Source: Lentzea nigeriaca
GTDB lineage: Bacteria > Actinomycetota > Actinomycetes > Mycobacteriales > Pseudonocardiaceae
Assembly: GCF_016907955.1 (NCBI RefSeq)
Contig: NZ_JAFBCX010000003.1
Location: 186,001-250,000 of the forward strand
Length of the DNA stretch: 64,000 bases
Direction of reading: 5' to 3'
Under the pieces are notes generated by a model. It did not search any database. It was not told the DNA's origin and worked only from the letters and a program-made list of their open reading frames with translations. A program made the translations under genes and the position numbers. Below are positions 25,697 through 34,347 of this stretch, in pieces. How positions within the stretch are numbered: the first letter of the stretch is position 1; every line of letters begins with the position of its first letter.

Positions 25697-27087
25697 GCGG
25701 TGCCTCCGGAGTGCGAGCCGTTGAGTTCCAGGTCGATCACGTCCCGCTTGCGGGCCAGCGATTCGGCCAGCTTCTGCCCGACGGCCTTGATCTGGTCGGA
25801 GTAGAAGGCCTTGGCCACGTCGTAGCCGAACAGGGTGCCGGTGGGCGTGAGCCGCACGCCGTCGTCGTCCACGACGATCAGGTCGCGGTCGGTCAGCTCG
25901 GTCAGCAGCGGGCCGAACAAGTCCTCCGGCTGCACGCCGTGGCGGGCCACGAAGGTCGAGCGCTTCACTTCCAGCATCCGCAGGCCCATCGCCATGGTGG
26001 CGCGGGGACGCTCGGACTCCGGCGTCTGCTGGCCCGCGTTGATCGGCGGCAGGCCCTGCTCGGTCAGCTCCCGGTAGCGCTTGAGCTCGGCCACGTTGAC
26101 GTACGTGTACTCGTTGACCGTGCCCATAGCACCGGCGCCCAGGCCCAGCAGGTCCTCGAACTCCGTGAAGTGGAGCTGTGCGTGCCGGTAGGTGACCTCC
26201 GGCAGCGAGAAGTCCGGCACCGACGTCTGCGCCAGGCCCCGTTCCCCGAGGTGCTCGGCGGCGACCCTGGCGAGCTCCAGCTCGTGGTCGAGCTCGCCGA
26301 TGCCCGCCACCTTGCGCTCGTTGACGTCTCGGAACAGCTTGGTGTGCGGCATCACCGACAGCGGGAACATGGTGACCTGCTTGACCCCGGCCGCCAGCGC
26401 GCTGTCGATGTCCGACCGGACGTGCTCCGCGGTCTGGCCGGGCAGGTTGTAGATCAGGTCGATGCTGATGTGGTCGATGCCGGCGGCCTGGGCCCAGCCG
26501 ATCACCCTGCGCGAGGTGTCGCCGTCCTGCGCGACGTCGCTGGCCCTGCCGACCTCGTCGTCGAACGTCTGCACGCCGAAGCTCACCCGGTTCACGCCGG
26601 CCTGCGCGACCTGCCGCAGCTTGTCCTCGTCCACCGTGATCGGGCTGCATTCGAGGGTGATCTCCGCGTCCGGCGCGAAGGTGAACACGCTCCTGGCGTG
26701 CCCGACCAGGTCGGCCAGCTGCTCCGGCTCCAGGATGCTGGCGGTGCCGCCACCCATGTAGAGCGAGCCGAACGCGGCGTCGCGGAAGTACGGTGTGGCA
26801 CCGTAGTTGTCGATCTCCCGCTTGAGGTCGACCAGGTACTGCCGGATGCGTTCGGGGTCCTGCTTGTACTTGACGAACGGGCAGAAGCCGCACAGGTACT
26901 GGCAGAACGGGATGTGCATGTACATGGCTTTCGGCCCCGGCGTGGGGGCGGGCGAGCCCAGCCCCATCTGGCTCGCGATGGCCGGGTAGTCCGGTGATGC
27001 CCACGGCATCGGGTAGCACATGACCGGGTAGCGGTCCCGTGCCGTGAACGGCAGCGCGGGTTCCTTGGTTGCTGTCATCGAACTCAT
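25693..27087 (-). CDS. HemN/HemW-like radical SAM enzyme (first copy)
   Basis: This 464-residue radical SAM protein has the cluster motif CQYLCGFC (C62, C66, C69) after MYMHIPF and the SAM-binding GGGTAS. Shared blocks with the next gene (ISFGVQTF/VSFGVQTF, DLIYNLPGQT) show the two are tandem paralogues. The C-terminal HemN domain continues to about 440 with VKRSTFVARHGV. It starts at ATG 27087 in an ATGA overlap with the B12-type radical SAM gene. I infer a methylation, cyclopropanation or other radical step on the polyketide. Confidence 0.87.
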   Translation of the reverse strand: MSSMTATKEPALPFTARDRYPVMCYPMPWASPDYPAIASQMGLGSPAPTPGPKAMYMHIPFCQYLCGFCPFVKYKQDPERIRQYLVDLKREIDNYGATPYFRDAAFGSLYMGGGTASILEPEQLADLVGHARSVFTFAPDAEITLECSPITVDEDKLRQVAQAGVNRVSFGVQTFDDEVGRASDVAQDGDTSRRVIGWAQAAGIDHISIDLIYNLPGQTAEHVRSDIDSALAAGVKQVTMFPLSVMPHTKLFRDVNERKVAGIGELDHELELARVAAEHLGERGLAQTSVPDFSLPEVTYRHAQLHFTEFEDLLGLGAGAMGTVNEYTYVNVAELKRYRELTEQGLPPINAGQQTPESERPRATMAMGLRMLEVKRSTFVARHGVQPEDLFGPLLTELTDRDLIVVDDDGVRLTPTGTLFGYDVAKAFYSDQIKAVGQKLAESLARKRDVIDLELNGSHSGGTA

Positions 27088-28463
27088 CCCTGTGTCGCGG
27101 AGACGCGCAGTGAGCTGGCGGCCACCTCGGTTGCGAGCTTGTTCTGGTCGAAGTTCATCCGCACCATCACCTCCGGGTGGTCGGCGATGAAGGTGTTGAT
27201 CAGCTGGAGGATCTCGGTGCACTCGTCCCCGCCGAGGGCCTCGTCCACGTAGAACAGCGGCATCAGCATGTCGACGTCGCCGCTCGGCTTGCCGAGGCTC
27301 TGCCACAGCGGGGTTTGCGGGTAGAGACGGATGCCGAAGGCGATGGTGAGCACGTGTGGCTGACACTCCGCCATCGTGTCCAATGTGGACTTGACGGTCT
27401 CCGCGGTCTCACCGGGTCCGCCGAGCAGCAACGAGTGCACGATGCGAACTCCGGACTGCTTGGCGCAGCGGGTGGCGTTGAGGATGTCCTCGCGGCTGAA
27501 GTCCTTCTGCAGACTGGTGAGCATCTCGTCGCAGCCCGCGTCCAGGCCGAAGTTCAGCGTCTCGCAGCCGGCCCGTTTGAACAGGTCGGTCAGCTCGGTG
27601 TCGTATTGCAACGGGTTCGTGTAGGCCATCCACGACACACCGAGATCGGCTCGCACCAGCTCCTCGCACACCGCGATCGCGTGCCGCCTGGGCAGGTTGA
27701 AGATGCTGTCGGTGATGAAGAACCGGCGCACCCCGGCAAGATCGCGCACGTGCCGCATCTCGTCCACGATCTCCACCGGAGAGCGCAGCCGGAACCGCTT
27801 GCCCTCGATCGACGGCACCGGGCAGTAGGAGCAGCGGAACGTGCAGCCGCGCTTGGTCTGGATGCCGTAGGTCGGCTGCGGTCCGACGACCTTCGCGCTG
27901 AAGTAACGCGGATCCGGCACGAACGTCCGCGGTGCCCTGATGCTCGCCGGATCGGCGACTCGTGCCGGCTCCGCCGCGACCAGTGCCCCGTCGACCATCC
28001 GGATCAGGCCTGGCGAGCTCTCGATCGCCTCACCCTTGCCGATCGCGTCCGCCAGCGCCACGATCGCTGACTCGCCCTCGCCGACCACGCCGAGATCGAC
28101 GTCCAGCACCTTCATGATCTCCATCGGCATCAGCGAGAACGCCGAGCCGCCGAGCACCACGGGCGCGGGCGAGTTGGCCCGGCAGGCCTCGATCACGATC
28201 CGGACGTCGCCGAGATTTCCCCGGTACCTCAGGTACGTCTCGTTGTCGACGTTGCGGATGGACACCCCGATGAGCGCAGGGTCGAACTCCCGCACGGTCT
28301 CCTCGACCAACGGTCCGAGCCGCTCGTCCGGCTCGAAGCACAGGTCCAGGATCCGCGCCTCGTGGCCCGCCTCGAGCAGGGCGTTCTGCAGATAGGCCAC
28401 GCCCGCGGGCACGGCGTAGGACGGCCGGGCTTCCCGGTTGGTGGCGATCAGTAGGACGCGCAT
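27084..28463 (-). CDS. B12-binding-domain radical SAM enzyme
   Basis: This is a 459-residue class B-type radical SAM protein. The N-terminal Rossmann-like cobalamin-binding domain (about 1-150; VPAGVAYLQNALLEAGHEARILDL, VVLGGSAFSLMP) lacks the DxHxxG motif, as is common in this class. The radical SAM core has CTFRCSYC (C207, C211, C214). Such enzymes methylate unactivated carbons or, less often, do ring contractions and other rearrangements. It shares the operon with two HemN-like enzymes, giving three radical SAM proteins for one product. Confidence 0.87.
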   Translation of the reverse strand: MRVLLIATNREARPSYAVPAGVAYLQNALLEAGHEARILDLCFEPDERLGPLVEETVREFDPALIGVSIRNVDNETYLRYRGNLGDVRIVIEACRANSPAPVVLGGSAFSLMPMEIMKVLDVDLGVVGEGESAIVALADAIGKGEAIESSPGLIRMVDGALVAAEPARVADPASIRAPRTFVPDPRYFSAKVVGPQPTYGIQTKRGCTFRCSYCPVPSIEGKRFRLRSPVEIVDEMRHVRDLAGVRRFFITDSIFNLPRRHAIAVCEELVRADLGVSWMAYTNPLQYDTELTDLFKRAGCETLNFGLDAGCDEMLTSLQKDFSREDILNATRCAKQSGVRIVHSLLLGGPGETAETVKSTLDTMAECQPHVLTIAFGIRLYPQTPLWQSLGKPSGDVDMLMPLFYVDEALGGDECTEILQLINTFIADHPEVMVRMNFDQNKLATEVAASSLRVSATQG

Positions 28464-28464
28464 G

Positions 28465-29361
28465 TCACCCCCTCACGACTTCACTGCTGGTGGCGCCGTT
28501 GTCGATGGCTGCGGTGTCGATTTCTGCTGGGACGAGCGCCACCGGCCGCGCCCAGCCGGCCCCGGCACCGCGCACGTTGATCGGCAGGCAGCACACCGTG
28601 AACCCGGTCGGCGCCGGCAACCGGTCGAAGTGGCCCATCCGTTCGATCTGCAGGTACTCACGGGTGCGGCCGAACAGGTGGCAGGGCCACAGGTGCGTCC
28701 TGTCGCCTGTCCGGTAGTACCGTTCGATCATCACCGGGGCCGGCAGGTCGAACCCCGCGGTGTCGGTGCCGATCACCCTGATCCCGTGGTCCAGCAGGAA
28801 GTCCAGGGCAGGCACGGTCATGCCGGGGTGGCCGCCGAAGTAGGCGGGCGTCGGCCACAGGTGGTCGGATCCGGTGTGCAGCAACACGATCTCCCCGGGC
28901 TGGAGCTCATGACCGATGCGGTCGAGCTCGGCTGTCAGGTCTTCCACGGTGATCGACTCACCGGGCTTCTTGTCGGTCAGCCCGATCAGCACACCGGGAC
29001 CGACGCACCAGTCCAGCGGGATCTCGTGAATCTTCTTGGCGGCCTTGCCCTCGCAGGTCGGCCCGTAGTGGAACGGGGCGTCCACGTGGGTGCCCGCGTG
29101 CACCGAGAGGGTGAGGAACTCGTTGCCCAGGAACAACCCGTCCGGGAAGCTCCGTTCGTCGATCCGCCTGCGGCCGGTGAGATAACCGATCGCGCGGCCC
29201 AGCCTGGTCGCGAGCGGCACGTGCCGGGAGAAGGCGGCCTTGCGGCCGATCCGGCGCGGCCCGTCGGCGTGGGTCCAGGGTTCGATCTTCACCACACCGG
29301 GGTCGAACGGCAGGTCGGCAACCGGCATGCTGAGGTCGACGATGGTGGTGGTCCTGTCCAT
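28465..29361 (-). CDS. Cyclase-family (kynurenine-formamidase-like) hydrolase
   Basis: This 298-residue protein belongs to the metal-dependent cyclase/formamidase family. The metal-binding signature is VHAGTHVDAPFH, with EIVLLHTGSDH and GTDTAGFD further on, which match the conserved core of the family. Family members hydrolyse amides or lactones, and some are annotated as polyketide cyclases. I give ATG 29361; GTG 29370, three codons earlier, would overlap the KS-beta stop (GTGA) like other genes of this operon. The role could be ring closure or hydrolysis of an intermediate. Confidence 0.8.
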   Translation of the reverse strand: MDRTTTIVDLSMPVADLPFDPGVVKIEPWTHADGPRRIGRKAAFSRHVPLATRLGRAIGYLTGRRRIDERSFPDGLFLGNEFLTLSVHAGTHVDAPFHYGPTCEGKAAKKIHEIPLDWCVGPGVLIGLTDKKPGESITVEDLTAELDRIGHELQPGEIVLLHTGSDHLWPTPAYFGGHPGMTVPALDFLLDHGIRVIGTDTAGFDLPAPVMIERYYRTGDRTHLWPCHLFGRTREYLQIERMGHFDRLPAPTGFTVCCLPINVRGAGAGWARPVALVPAEIDTAAIDNGATSSEVVRG

Positions 29362-29366
29362 TGTGG

Positions 29367-30596
29367 TCACGCCCGTCCCCCGATCGACTTCAGCACCGCG
29401 GCCGCGTTGAAGCCTCCGGCGCCGCGGGCGACGACCAGCGCGACACTCAGCCCGGCCGCGAAACACGGCTCGCCGACCACGTCGAGTCGCCCAGGCTCGT
29501 CGGCCCCGAGGGACGGTGGCGCCACGTCGTACACCAGTGCCTGCGCGGCCCAGCACAGGTCGAGCAGCGCCCCGGCCGAGTTGAGCCGCCCGGTCATCGT
29601 CTTCGGCACGACGATCGGGACGTCGGCGAGCTGTGCGCCGAGGCAGCTCCGCAACGCGGCCACCTCCAACGCGTCCCAGTCCTCGGCGCCGTTTCCGTCG
29701 GCGAACACGATGTCGACCTCGGCCGGGGTCACGTCGGCTCGCCACAGCGCACGGGTGATCGCCGCCGCCAGCGCGTCCGGTGTCGGTGGAGCCAGCACGT
29801 GATCGTGGGCGTCATGGGTGCAGGCGACCGAAGCCAGCTCGGCGTAACGGCCGGGAGCGCGTCTCGCCGTCGCCGACTCCAGCGTCTCGACGAGCAGGGC
29901 CGCGCCGCCCTCACCGATCACGCCGCCGGTCGCCGGTGTGCGGAACGGCTGGTAGTCCCCCGAGCGGCTCAGGTCGGTCCGCTTCTGGTGGCAGACCACG
30001 GAATACGGGGAGAACGGCGCCTCGCCGCCAGCGACCAGCACACGCTGGTCCGGCTCCGAGCGCAGCATCCGCAACGCCGCGCCGGCGGCGGCCAGGCCGC
30101 CCGCGCCGTCGGCGACGGTCACCGTGCAGCGGCCCTTGAAACCGTGCCGGATGGACAGCTGACCCGCGCTCGCCGCGTAGAACCAGGCGACGGACTGGTA
30201 CGCGGTGACCGCCCGCGGACCCTTCGACCACAGCGACTGCAACTCCCGCTGGCCGAACACGTTGCCGCCGGTCGAGCTCGGCGTGACCACCGAGAGGCAG
30301 TAGGGATCGGTCCGGTCGAAGTCCAGTTCCGCGTCGGCGAGACAGAGCTCGGCGGCAGCCAGGCAGAACCACGTCCACCGGTCGGTCTGCACCCGTTGCC
30401 GATCCACGACGAACTGGTCGGCGTCGAAGTCGGCGACCAGGCCGCCTGCCGGCAAACCGGAACCGCCGCGCACGTCCTCCGGCAACGGCGCGATGCCGCT
30501 GCGCTTGGCCAGAGTGGCTTTCCACTGCTGTTCGGTGCCGATTCCGTTCGGCGCGACCACGCCGAGGCCGGTGATCACGATGGGGTCCTGGCTCAC
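29367..30596 (-). CDS. Type II PKS chain-length factor (KS-beta)
   Basis: This is a 409-residue ketosynthase homologue. It keeps the thiolase fold motifs but lacks the catalytic cysteine: the nucleophile region reads TVTVADGAGG, with Ala165 where an active KS has Cys and classic chain-length factors often have Gln. The equivalent active-site histidine positions are also replaced (VFADGNGAED, VVPKTMTGRLNSAG). This is the pattern of a KS-beta/CLF that pairs with the KS-alpha encoded just upstream, setting chain length. It starts at GTG 30596 in a GTGA overlap with KS-alpha. Confidence 0.87.
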   Translation of the reverse strand: MSQDPIVITGLGVVAPNGIGTEQQWKATLAKRSGIAPLPEDVRGGSGLPAGGLVADFDADQFVVDRQRVQTDRWTWFCLAAAELCLADAELDFDRTDPYCLSVVTPSSTGGNVFGQRELQSLWSKGPRAVTAYQSVAWFYAASAGQLSIRHGFKGRCTVTVADGAGGLAAAGAALRMLRSEPDQRVLVAGGEAPFSPYSVVCHQKRTDLSRSGDYQPFRTPATGGVIGEGGAALLVETLESATARRAPGRYAELASVACTHDAHDHVLAPPTPDALAAAITRALWRADVTPAEVDIVFADGNGAEDWDALEVAALRSCLGAQLADVPIVVPKTMTGRLNSAGALLDLCWAAQALVYDVAPPSLGADEPGRLDVVGEPCFAAGLSVALVVARGAGGFNAAAVLKSIGGRA

Positions 30597-31834
30597 CGGC
30601 CACCGTCCGCGATCTCGGAGAACACCATGGCGGACTGAAAACCGCCGAACCCGCTGCCCACCGACAACGCGCTGCGCACGTGGTGCTGCCGTGCGATCAG
30701 CGGAACGTAGTCCAGGTCGCATTCCGGCGACGGGTTCCGCAGGTTCGCGGTCGGCGGGACCACGCGGTCTCGGATCGCCAGCGCGCAGGCCGCCATCTCG
30801 ATCGCTCCGATGGCGCCGAGAGAATGCCCCACCACCGCCTTGATCGAGCTGATGGGGGTGCTGCGCGCGTGCTCACCGAGCGCCAGCTTGAACGCGGCCG
30901 TCTCGTGCCGGTCGTTCTGCTTCGTGCCGGAACCATGCGCGCTGATGTAGTCCACCTGACCCGGCTGGAGACCCGCGCGGCGGAGCGCGATCCGGATGGC
31001 CTCGGCCATCTCCGTGCCGTCCGGCTTGAGGCCGGTCATGTGGAACGAGTTGGCCCGGCCGGCGTATCCAGCCAGCTCACAGTAGATGCGCGCGCCGCGC
31101 CGGCGTGCCGCGGAAAGCTCTTCGAGCACCAGCACAGCGGCGCCTTCGCCGAGGACGAAACCTTCCCTGGTGGCGTCGAAGGGCCGGGAGGCGGTGACCG
31201 GGTCCTCGTTGCGAGGAGTGGTGGCGCGGATGGCGTCGAAGGAGGCGGCGGTGATCGGCGTGACCGGTGCGTCGGACGCACCGGCGATCACGACGTCGGC
31301 CTCGCCGTCGACGATCAGTTCGTGGGCGACGCCGATCGAGTCGATGCCCGACGTGCAGCCGGTGGAGATGGTCATCACCGGCCCGCGGGCCCTCAGCCGG
31401 ATCGCCACCTCCGTCGCGAGGCTCGACGGCACCAGCGCCGGGTACAGGTCACTGTGGACCCGCGTGCCGTCGACCGTCCACACGTGACCTTTGTCGCTGG
31501 CCCGCGCGTACTCCTCCTCCAGCCTGAGCGACGCACCGACGGCGGTGCCCATGCTGACCCCGACGGTGAACGGATCCACTGTGGACAAATCGATCCCCGC
31601 GTCGGCGACGGCTTCGTCGGCGGCGGCTGCAGCCATCGAGATGTACCGATCCTCATGCAGATCCGGCACGTCGTCGCACTCGGCAGCGACCTGGGACCGA
31701 AAGGGCGAGGGGTCGAACGCGGTGATCGTGCGGACCGCCGGGCGGCCCTCCAGCACCCGCTGCCAGAAAGCCTCTCTGGTCGGGCCTCCTGGCGCGACCA
31801 CGCCGATGCCGGTCACCGCGGTGCGGCGCGTCAT
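30593..31834 (-). CDS. Type II PKS ketosynthase (KS-alpha)
   Basis: This 413-residue ketosynthase has the full Cys-His-His triad: C160 (STGCTSG), H300 (ISAHGSGT) and H337 (VVGHSLGA). It is closest in style to type II aromatic PKS KS-alpha subunits, with the C-terminal GFGGFQSAMV. It follows the ACP-cyclase-cupin gene with a 1-base stop/start overlap (TGATG) and is followed by KS-beta, so a minimal PKS is present except for a malonyl transferase, normally borrowed from fatty acid synthesis. A fatty-acid FabF role is unlikely beside a KS-beta. Confidence 0.9.
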   Translation of the reverse strand: MTRRTAVTGIGVVAPGGPTREAFWQRVLEGRPAVRTITAFDPSPFRSQVAAECDDVPDLHEDRYISMAAAAADEAVADAGIDLSTVDPFTVGVSMGTAVGASLRLEEEYARASDKGHVWTVDGTRVHSDLYPALVPSSLATEVAIRLRARGPVMTISTGCTSGIDSIGVAHELIVDGEADVVIAGASDAPVTPITAASFDAIRATTPRNEDPVTASRPFDATREGFVLGEGAAVLVLEELSAARRRGARIYCELAGYAGRANSFHMTGLKPDGTEMAEAIRIALRRAGLQPGQVDYISAHGSGTKQNDRHETAAFKLALGEHARSTPISSIKAVVGHSLGAIGAIEMAACALAIRDRVVPPTANLRNPSPECDLDYVPLIARQHHVRSALSVGSGFGGFQSAMVFSEIADGGR

Positions 31835-32907
31835 CAGCGCCCTCCGGACTCGGTGTCCACGTGCCCCAGTTCCGGCCTCGGCGCGAGCGGGCTCAGCGCG
31901 AACACCGCGACCAGCGGGACGTCGCCGGTGTTTCGCAGCCGGTGCCGGACATTGCGCGGTACGAGCACGCCTTGCTTGGCCTGCAACGGAACCGGCGTGT
32001 CCTCCAAGTCGATCTCGGCCTGGCCGGACACGATCAGCAGGTGCTCCTCCGAGTAGGGGTGCAGGTGCTCGTCGATCCGCTCGCCAGGCGCCAGCTCGAC
32101 GAATCCGCTGATGCCGTAGGCGGAACCGCAGGCGGCCGGTCCGATCAACGTCCGCATGTCACCGCCGCGCTTGCGCACCGACGACGTGGTGTCCCAGGTC
32201 CGCACAGTGCGGCGGCGCTCTTCGATCCGGCGCGCGATGATCTCCATCTGCACGGCCGAACCGGTGTTGATCCGCTGGACCATCGCCGCGTCGTCCAATG
32301 GCGCCGTCGGCTTCATCCGGAACTCCTGAGCCCACGTCATGCGGGTGCGATCCGGCGCGAGTTGCTCGAACGACCAGCGCAGCCGCATGAACTCGAAGTT
32401 GCCGCGTTCGATCCGCCACGCCCTGACCGTCCACTTGTCCCGGTTCCAGCGGCGGCGCGACACCCAGGACCAGCTGACGCCGTTCGCGTCGGGGTGCAGG
32501 GTGAGCCGGAAGGTGACCCAGTTCTCCCCCTCCGCCAGCACTTCGACGGAGGCGTACTCGGTGAACAGCTCGGTCCACCGGCGCACGTCGTTGACCGCAG
32601 CCCACACGTAGCCGATGGGAGCGGCGATCTCCACGTGGTTCTCGGTGCGCGCGATCGGCCGGCGACCGGCCAGCCGGTTGATGATCTTGCGGAGGGCGGC
32701 CGGCGTCGTGTCCTCCGTCAACAGGTCCTCGATGTCACCGCCGTAGCGGTCCTGCACCCGTTTGGAGATCTCCATCCTGGCAAGCGAGTCCACGCCGAGG
32801 TCGCCGAAGGGCGTGCCGTCGTCCTGCGCCAGCACCGTGGTCCCCACCGCGCGGAGCAGGTCCTCGACCTCGCCTCCCACCTCGCTGCCGCCGTCGATCG
32901 CCGTCAC
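31834..32907 (-). CDS. ACP - aromatase/cyclase - cupin fusion protein
   Basis: This 357-residue protein joins three type II PKS activities. Residues about 10-85 are an acyl carrier protein with the phosphopantetheine serine S41 in GVDSLARM. Residues about 90-245 are a TcmN-like SRPBCC aromatase/cyclase (ENHVEIAAPIGYVWAAVNDV...). Residues about 265-357 are a small cupin (EHLHPYSEEHLLIVSGQAEI) like TcmJ and WhiE ORFII, which are cyclases of tetracenomycin and spore-pigment pathways. These are normally separate genes. I chose GTG 32907 because GGAAGGGG is 7 bases upstream; GTG 32910 and 32931 are alternatives. It is the first gene of the operon. Confidence 0.88.
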   Translation of the reverse strand: MTAIDGGSEVGGEVEDLLRAVGTTVLAQDDGTPFGDLGVDSLARMEISKRVQDRYGGDIEDLLTEDTTPAALRKIINRLAGRRPIARTENHVEIAAPIGYVWAAVNDVRRWTELFTEYASVEVLAEGENWVTFRLTLHPDANGVSWSWVSRRRWNRDKWTVRAWRIERGNFEFMRLRWSFEQLAPDRTRMTWAQEFRMKPTAPLDDAAMVQRINTGSAVQMEIIARRIEERRRTVRTWDTTSSVRKRGGDMRTLIGPAACGSAYGISGFVELAPGERIDEHLHPYSEEHLLIVSGQAEIDLEDTPVPLQAKQGVLVPRNVRHRLRNTGDVPLVAVFALSPLAPRPELGHVDTESGGR

Positions 32908-33059
32908 CACCGATCCCCTTCCGCCAGGCACTCGCGTGCACCGCCGAACCGCGATCAGCGTCGCAGCCGGTGGCTCGGCCGGGCATCGCCCGCGGGTCGA
33001 TCAGCCGCGGGCCGCCGGGGAGGAGAAATGCGGCGAGGAAGTCCTCCCGTGGGAGGAGA

Positions 33060-33626
33060 TCAGCCCGAAAAGCGCCGCCCGAGGAAGCCCGCCAGGCGGC
33101 AGGACGCAGTCGCGTCGGCGGCGACCGGCACCGCGGCGGCGAACATGCCCGGCTGACGCAGTACCCGCTCGTCGTGCGCACGGGCGATCCGGTCCGCGGC
33201 CGCGACCAGCTTGTCGTGGAACGGGGAGGACTGTCCCGTGGCGACAGCCAGGTCCCAGCCGTGTACCACGTGTTCCAGCACCAGGTGACCGGCCAGGTCG
33301 CGGCCGGCCACCGGGCCCCACGGCATCGGGTGGTCGGCCTCGATCACGCTGTCGGCTGACCACGCCTCGATCGCCAGCGCGGCCGCGGCCCGATGTGCGG
33401 CCGGCACGTCCGCGCCGGCGAGGTCGGCCGTGAAATCGGGGTCGAACCGCTGGTCGACCACCAGATCGGCGTACTGCGTCAGGCTTTCCACCACGTGCTC
33501 GACCAACGCGAGCACCGTGAAGTCCGGACACGGGGTCGGCAGCTGCCACTGGTGCGGCGCCACGGCGCGCACGAGGCGGCCGAATCCGTCGGCGGCCTCA
33601 CTCATCGCATGGACCAGTTCGGTCAT
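33060..33626 (-). CDS. DinB-superfamily (TIGR03086-like) protein
   Basis: This 188-residue protein resembles the TIGR03086 / mycothiol-dependent maleylpyruvate isomerase branch of the DinB fold. Conserved features are TPCPDFTVLALVEHVVESL (metal-ligand His) and LAGHLVLEHVVHGWDLAVATGQ (second His pair). Such proteins bind a divalent metal and often use mycothiol. ATG 33626 follows a GAGGAG. It lies 152 bases upstream of the PKS operon in the same direction, so it could be part of it or independent. Confidence 0.75.
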   Translation of the reverse strand: MTELVHAMSEAADGFGRLVRAVAPHQWQLPTPCPDFTVLALVEHVVESLTQYADLVVDQRFDPDFTADLAGADVPAAHRAAAALAIEAWSADSVIEADHPMPWGPVAGRDLAGHLVLEHVVHGWDLAVATGQSSPFHDKLVAAADRIARAHDERVLRQPGMFAAAVPVAADATASCRLAGFLGRRFSG

Positions 33627-33689
33627 CTCCTCACTGAACCACCCGTGTCGGAGGGGAGGCACCCCTGATCTCACCCGGCCGGCTTGTGC

Positions 33690-33705
33690 CCCGCTGATCA
33701 GCGGG
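33690..33705. repeat. 16-bp perfect palindrome between divergent genes
   Basis: CCCGCTGATCAGCGGG is a perfect palindrome between the DinB gene and the sigma factor gene, which diverge. It may be an operator. Just downstream, GGCAAC (33711-33716) and CGTTGG (33735-33740) have the look of an ECF-type promoter with an 18-base spacer, but this is weak evidence. Confidence 0.4.
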
Positions 33706-33781
33706 TTTCTGGCAACCTGAACACTTTCGCCGCGCGTTGGCAAAGACGGGGTGCAAGGGCGAAGCGAAACCGAGGAGCTTC

Positions 33782-34336
33782 ATGTCGTCAGACGCGGAAC
33801 TGATCGGCAGATCGCTGAGCGGAGACACCGATGCCTTCGTGGAAGTGATCAGCCGTCACGAGACGGCGATCGGGAACTACCTCGCGCGCAGAGTGGGACG
33901 TCAGGCCGCCGAGGACGTGCTCGGCGACGTATGGGTCGCCGCCTACGAGTCACGGGCGACCTACGACCGTTCGTATCCCGAAGCCAGACCTTGGTTGTAC
34001 GGGGTCGCGCTGAACAGGTTGCGGCGGCACTGGCGGTCCGAACCGGCCGAGGAGCCGGCACCGGACCTGACCGGGGTGGCGAGCGACTGGGATCCCTGGC
34101 CGGCGGTGGACGCCCGCGTGGACACGCAGGCGTTGCTGCGCAGGGCTCTGGCCCGGCTCAAACCCGAGGAACGTGAGGTGCTGGGCCTGGTCGCCTGGGA
34201 GGACCTGACCGTGGCCGAGGCCGGGCGGGTGCTCGACATCCCCGCCGGCACTGCTCGCCGTCTGCTGCACCAGGCGCGCAAGGCGTTGCGAGAGGCCCCG
34301 GAAGTGGCCGCGCTGCTGCAAGTCCCGACGACGTGA
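33782..34336 (+). CDS. ECF-like RNA polymerase sigma factor
   Basis: This 184-residue sigma-70-family factor has region 2 (about 20-85; AEDVLGDVWVAAYESRATYD, RPWLYGVALNRLRRH) and region 4 (about 120-170; LKPEEREVLGLVAWEDLTVAEAGRVL). No region 1.1 or 3 is present, as in ECF sigma factors. ATG 33782 follows a strong GAGGAG. The next gene, encoding a membrane-anchored protein, begins at the stop codon, so the two are co-translated and probably form a sigma/partner unit. The signal is unknown. Confidence 0.87.
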   Translation: MSSDAELIGRSLSGDTDAFVEVISRHETAIGNYLARRVGRQAAEDVLGDVWVAAYESRATYDRSYPEARPWLYGVALNRLRRHWRSEPAEEPAPDLTGVASDWDPWPAVDARVDTQALLRRALARLKPEEREVLGLVAWEDLTVAEAGRVLDIPAGTARRLLHQARKALREAPEVAALLQVPTT

Positions 34337-34347
34337 GAAGACGACTC

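Noticed and set aside
24326..27087. Haem biosynthesis (HemN/HemW) role for the radical SAM pair
   Set aside because: Two copies in a PKS operon, with no haem genes nearby, argue for secondary-metabolite chemistry.
29367..31834. Fatty-acid FabF reading of the ketosynthases
   Set aside because: An active and an inactive KS encoded in tandem beside an ACP-aromatase fusion is the type II PKS pattern.
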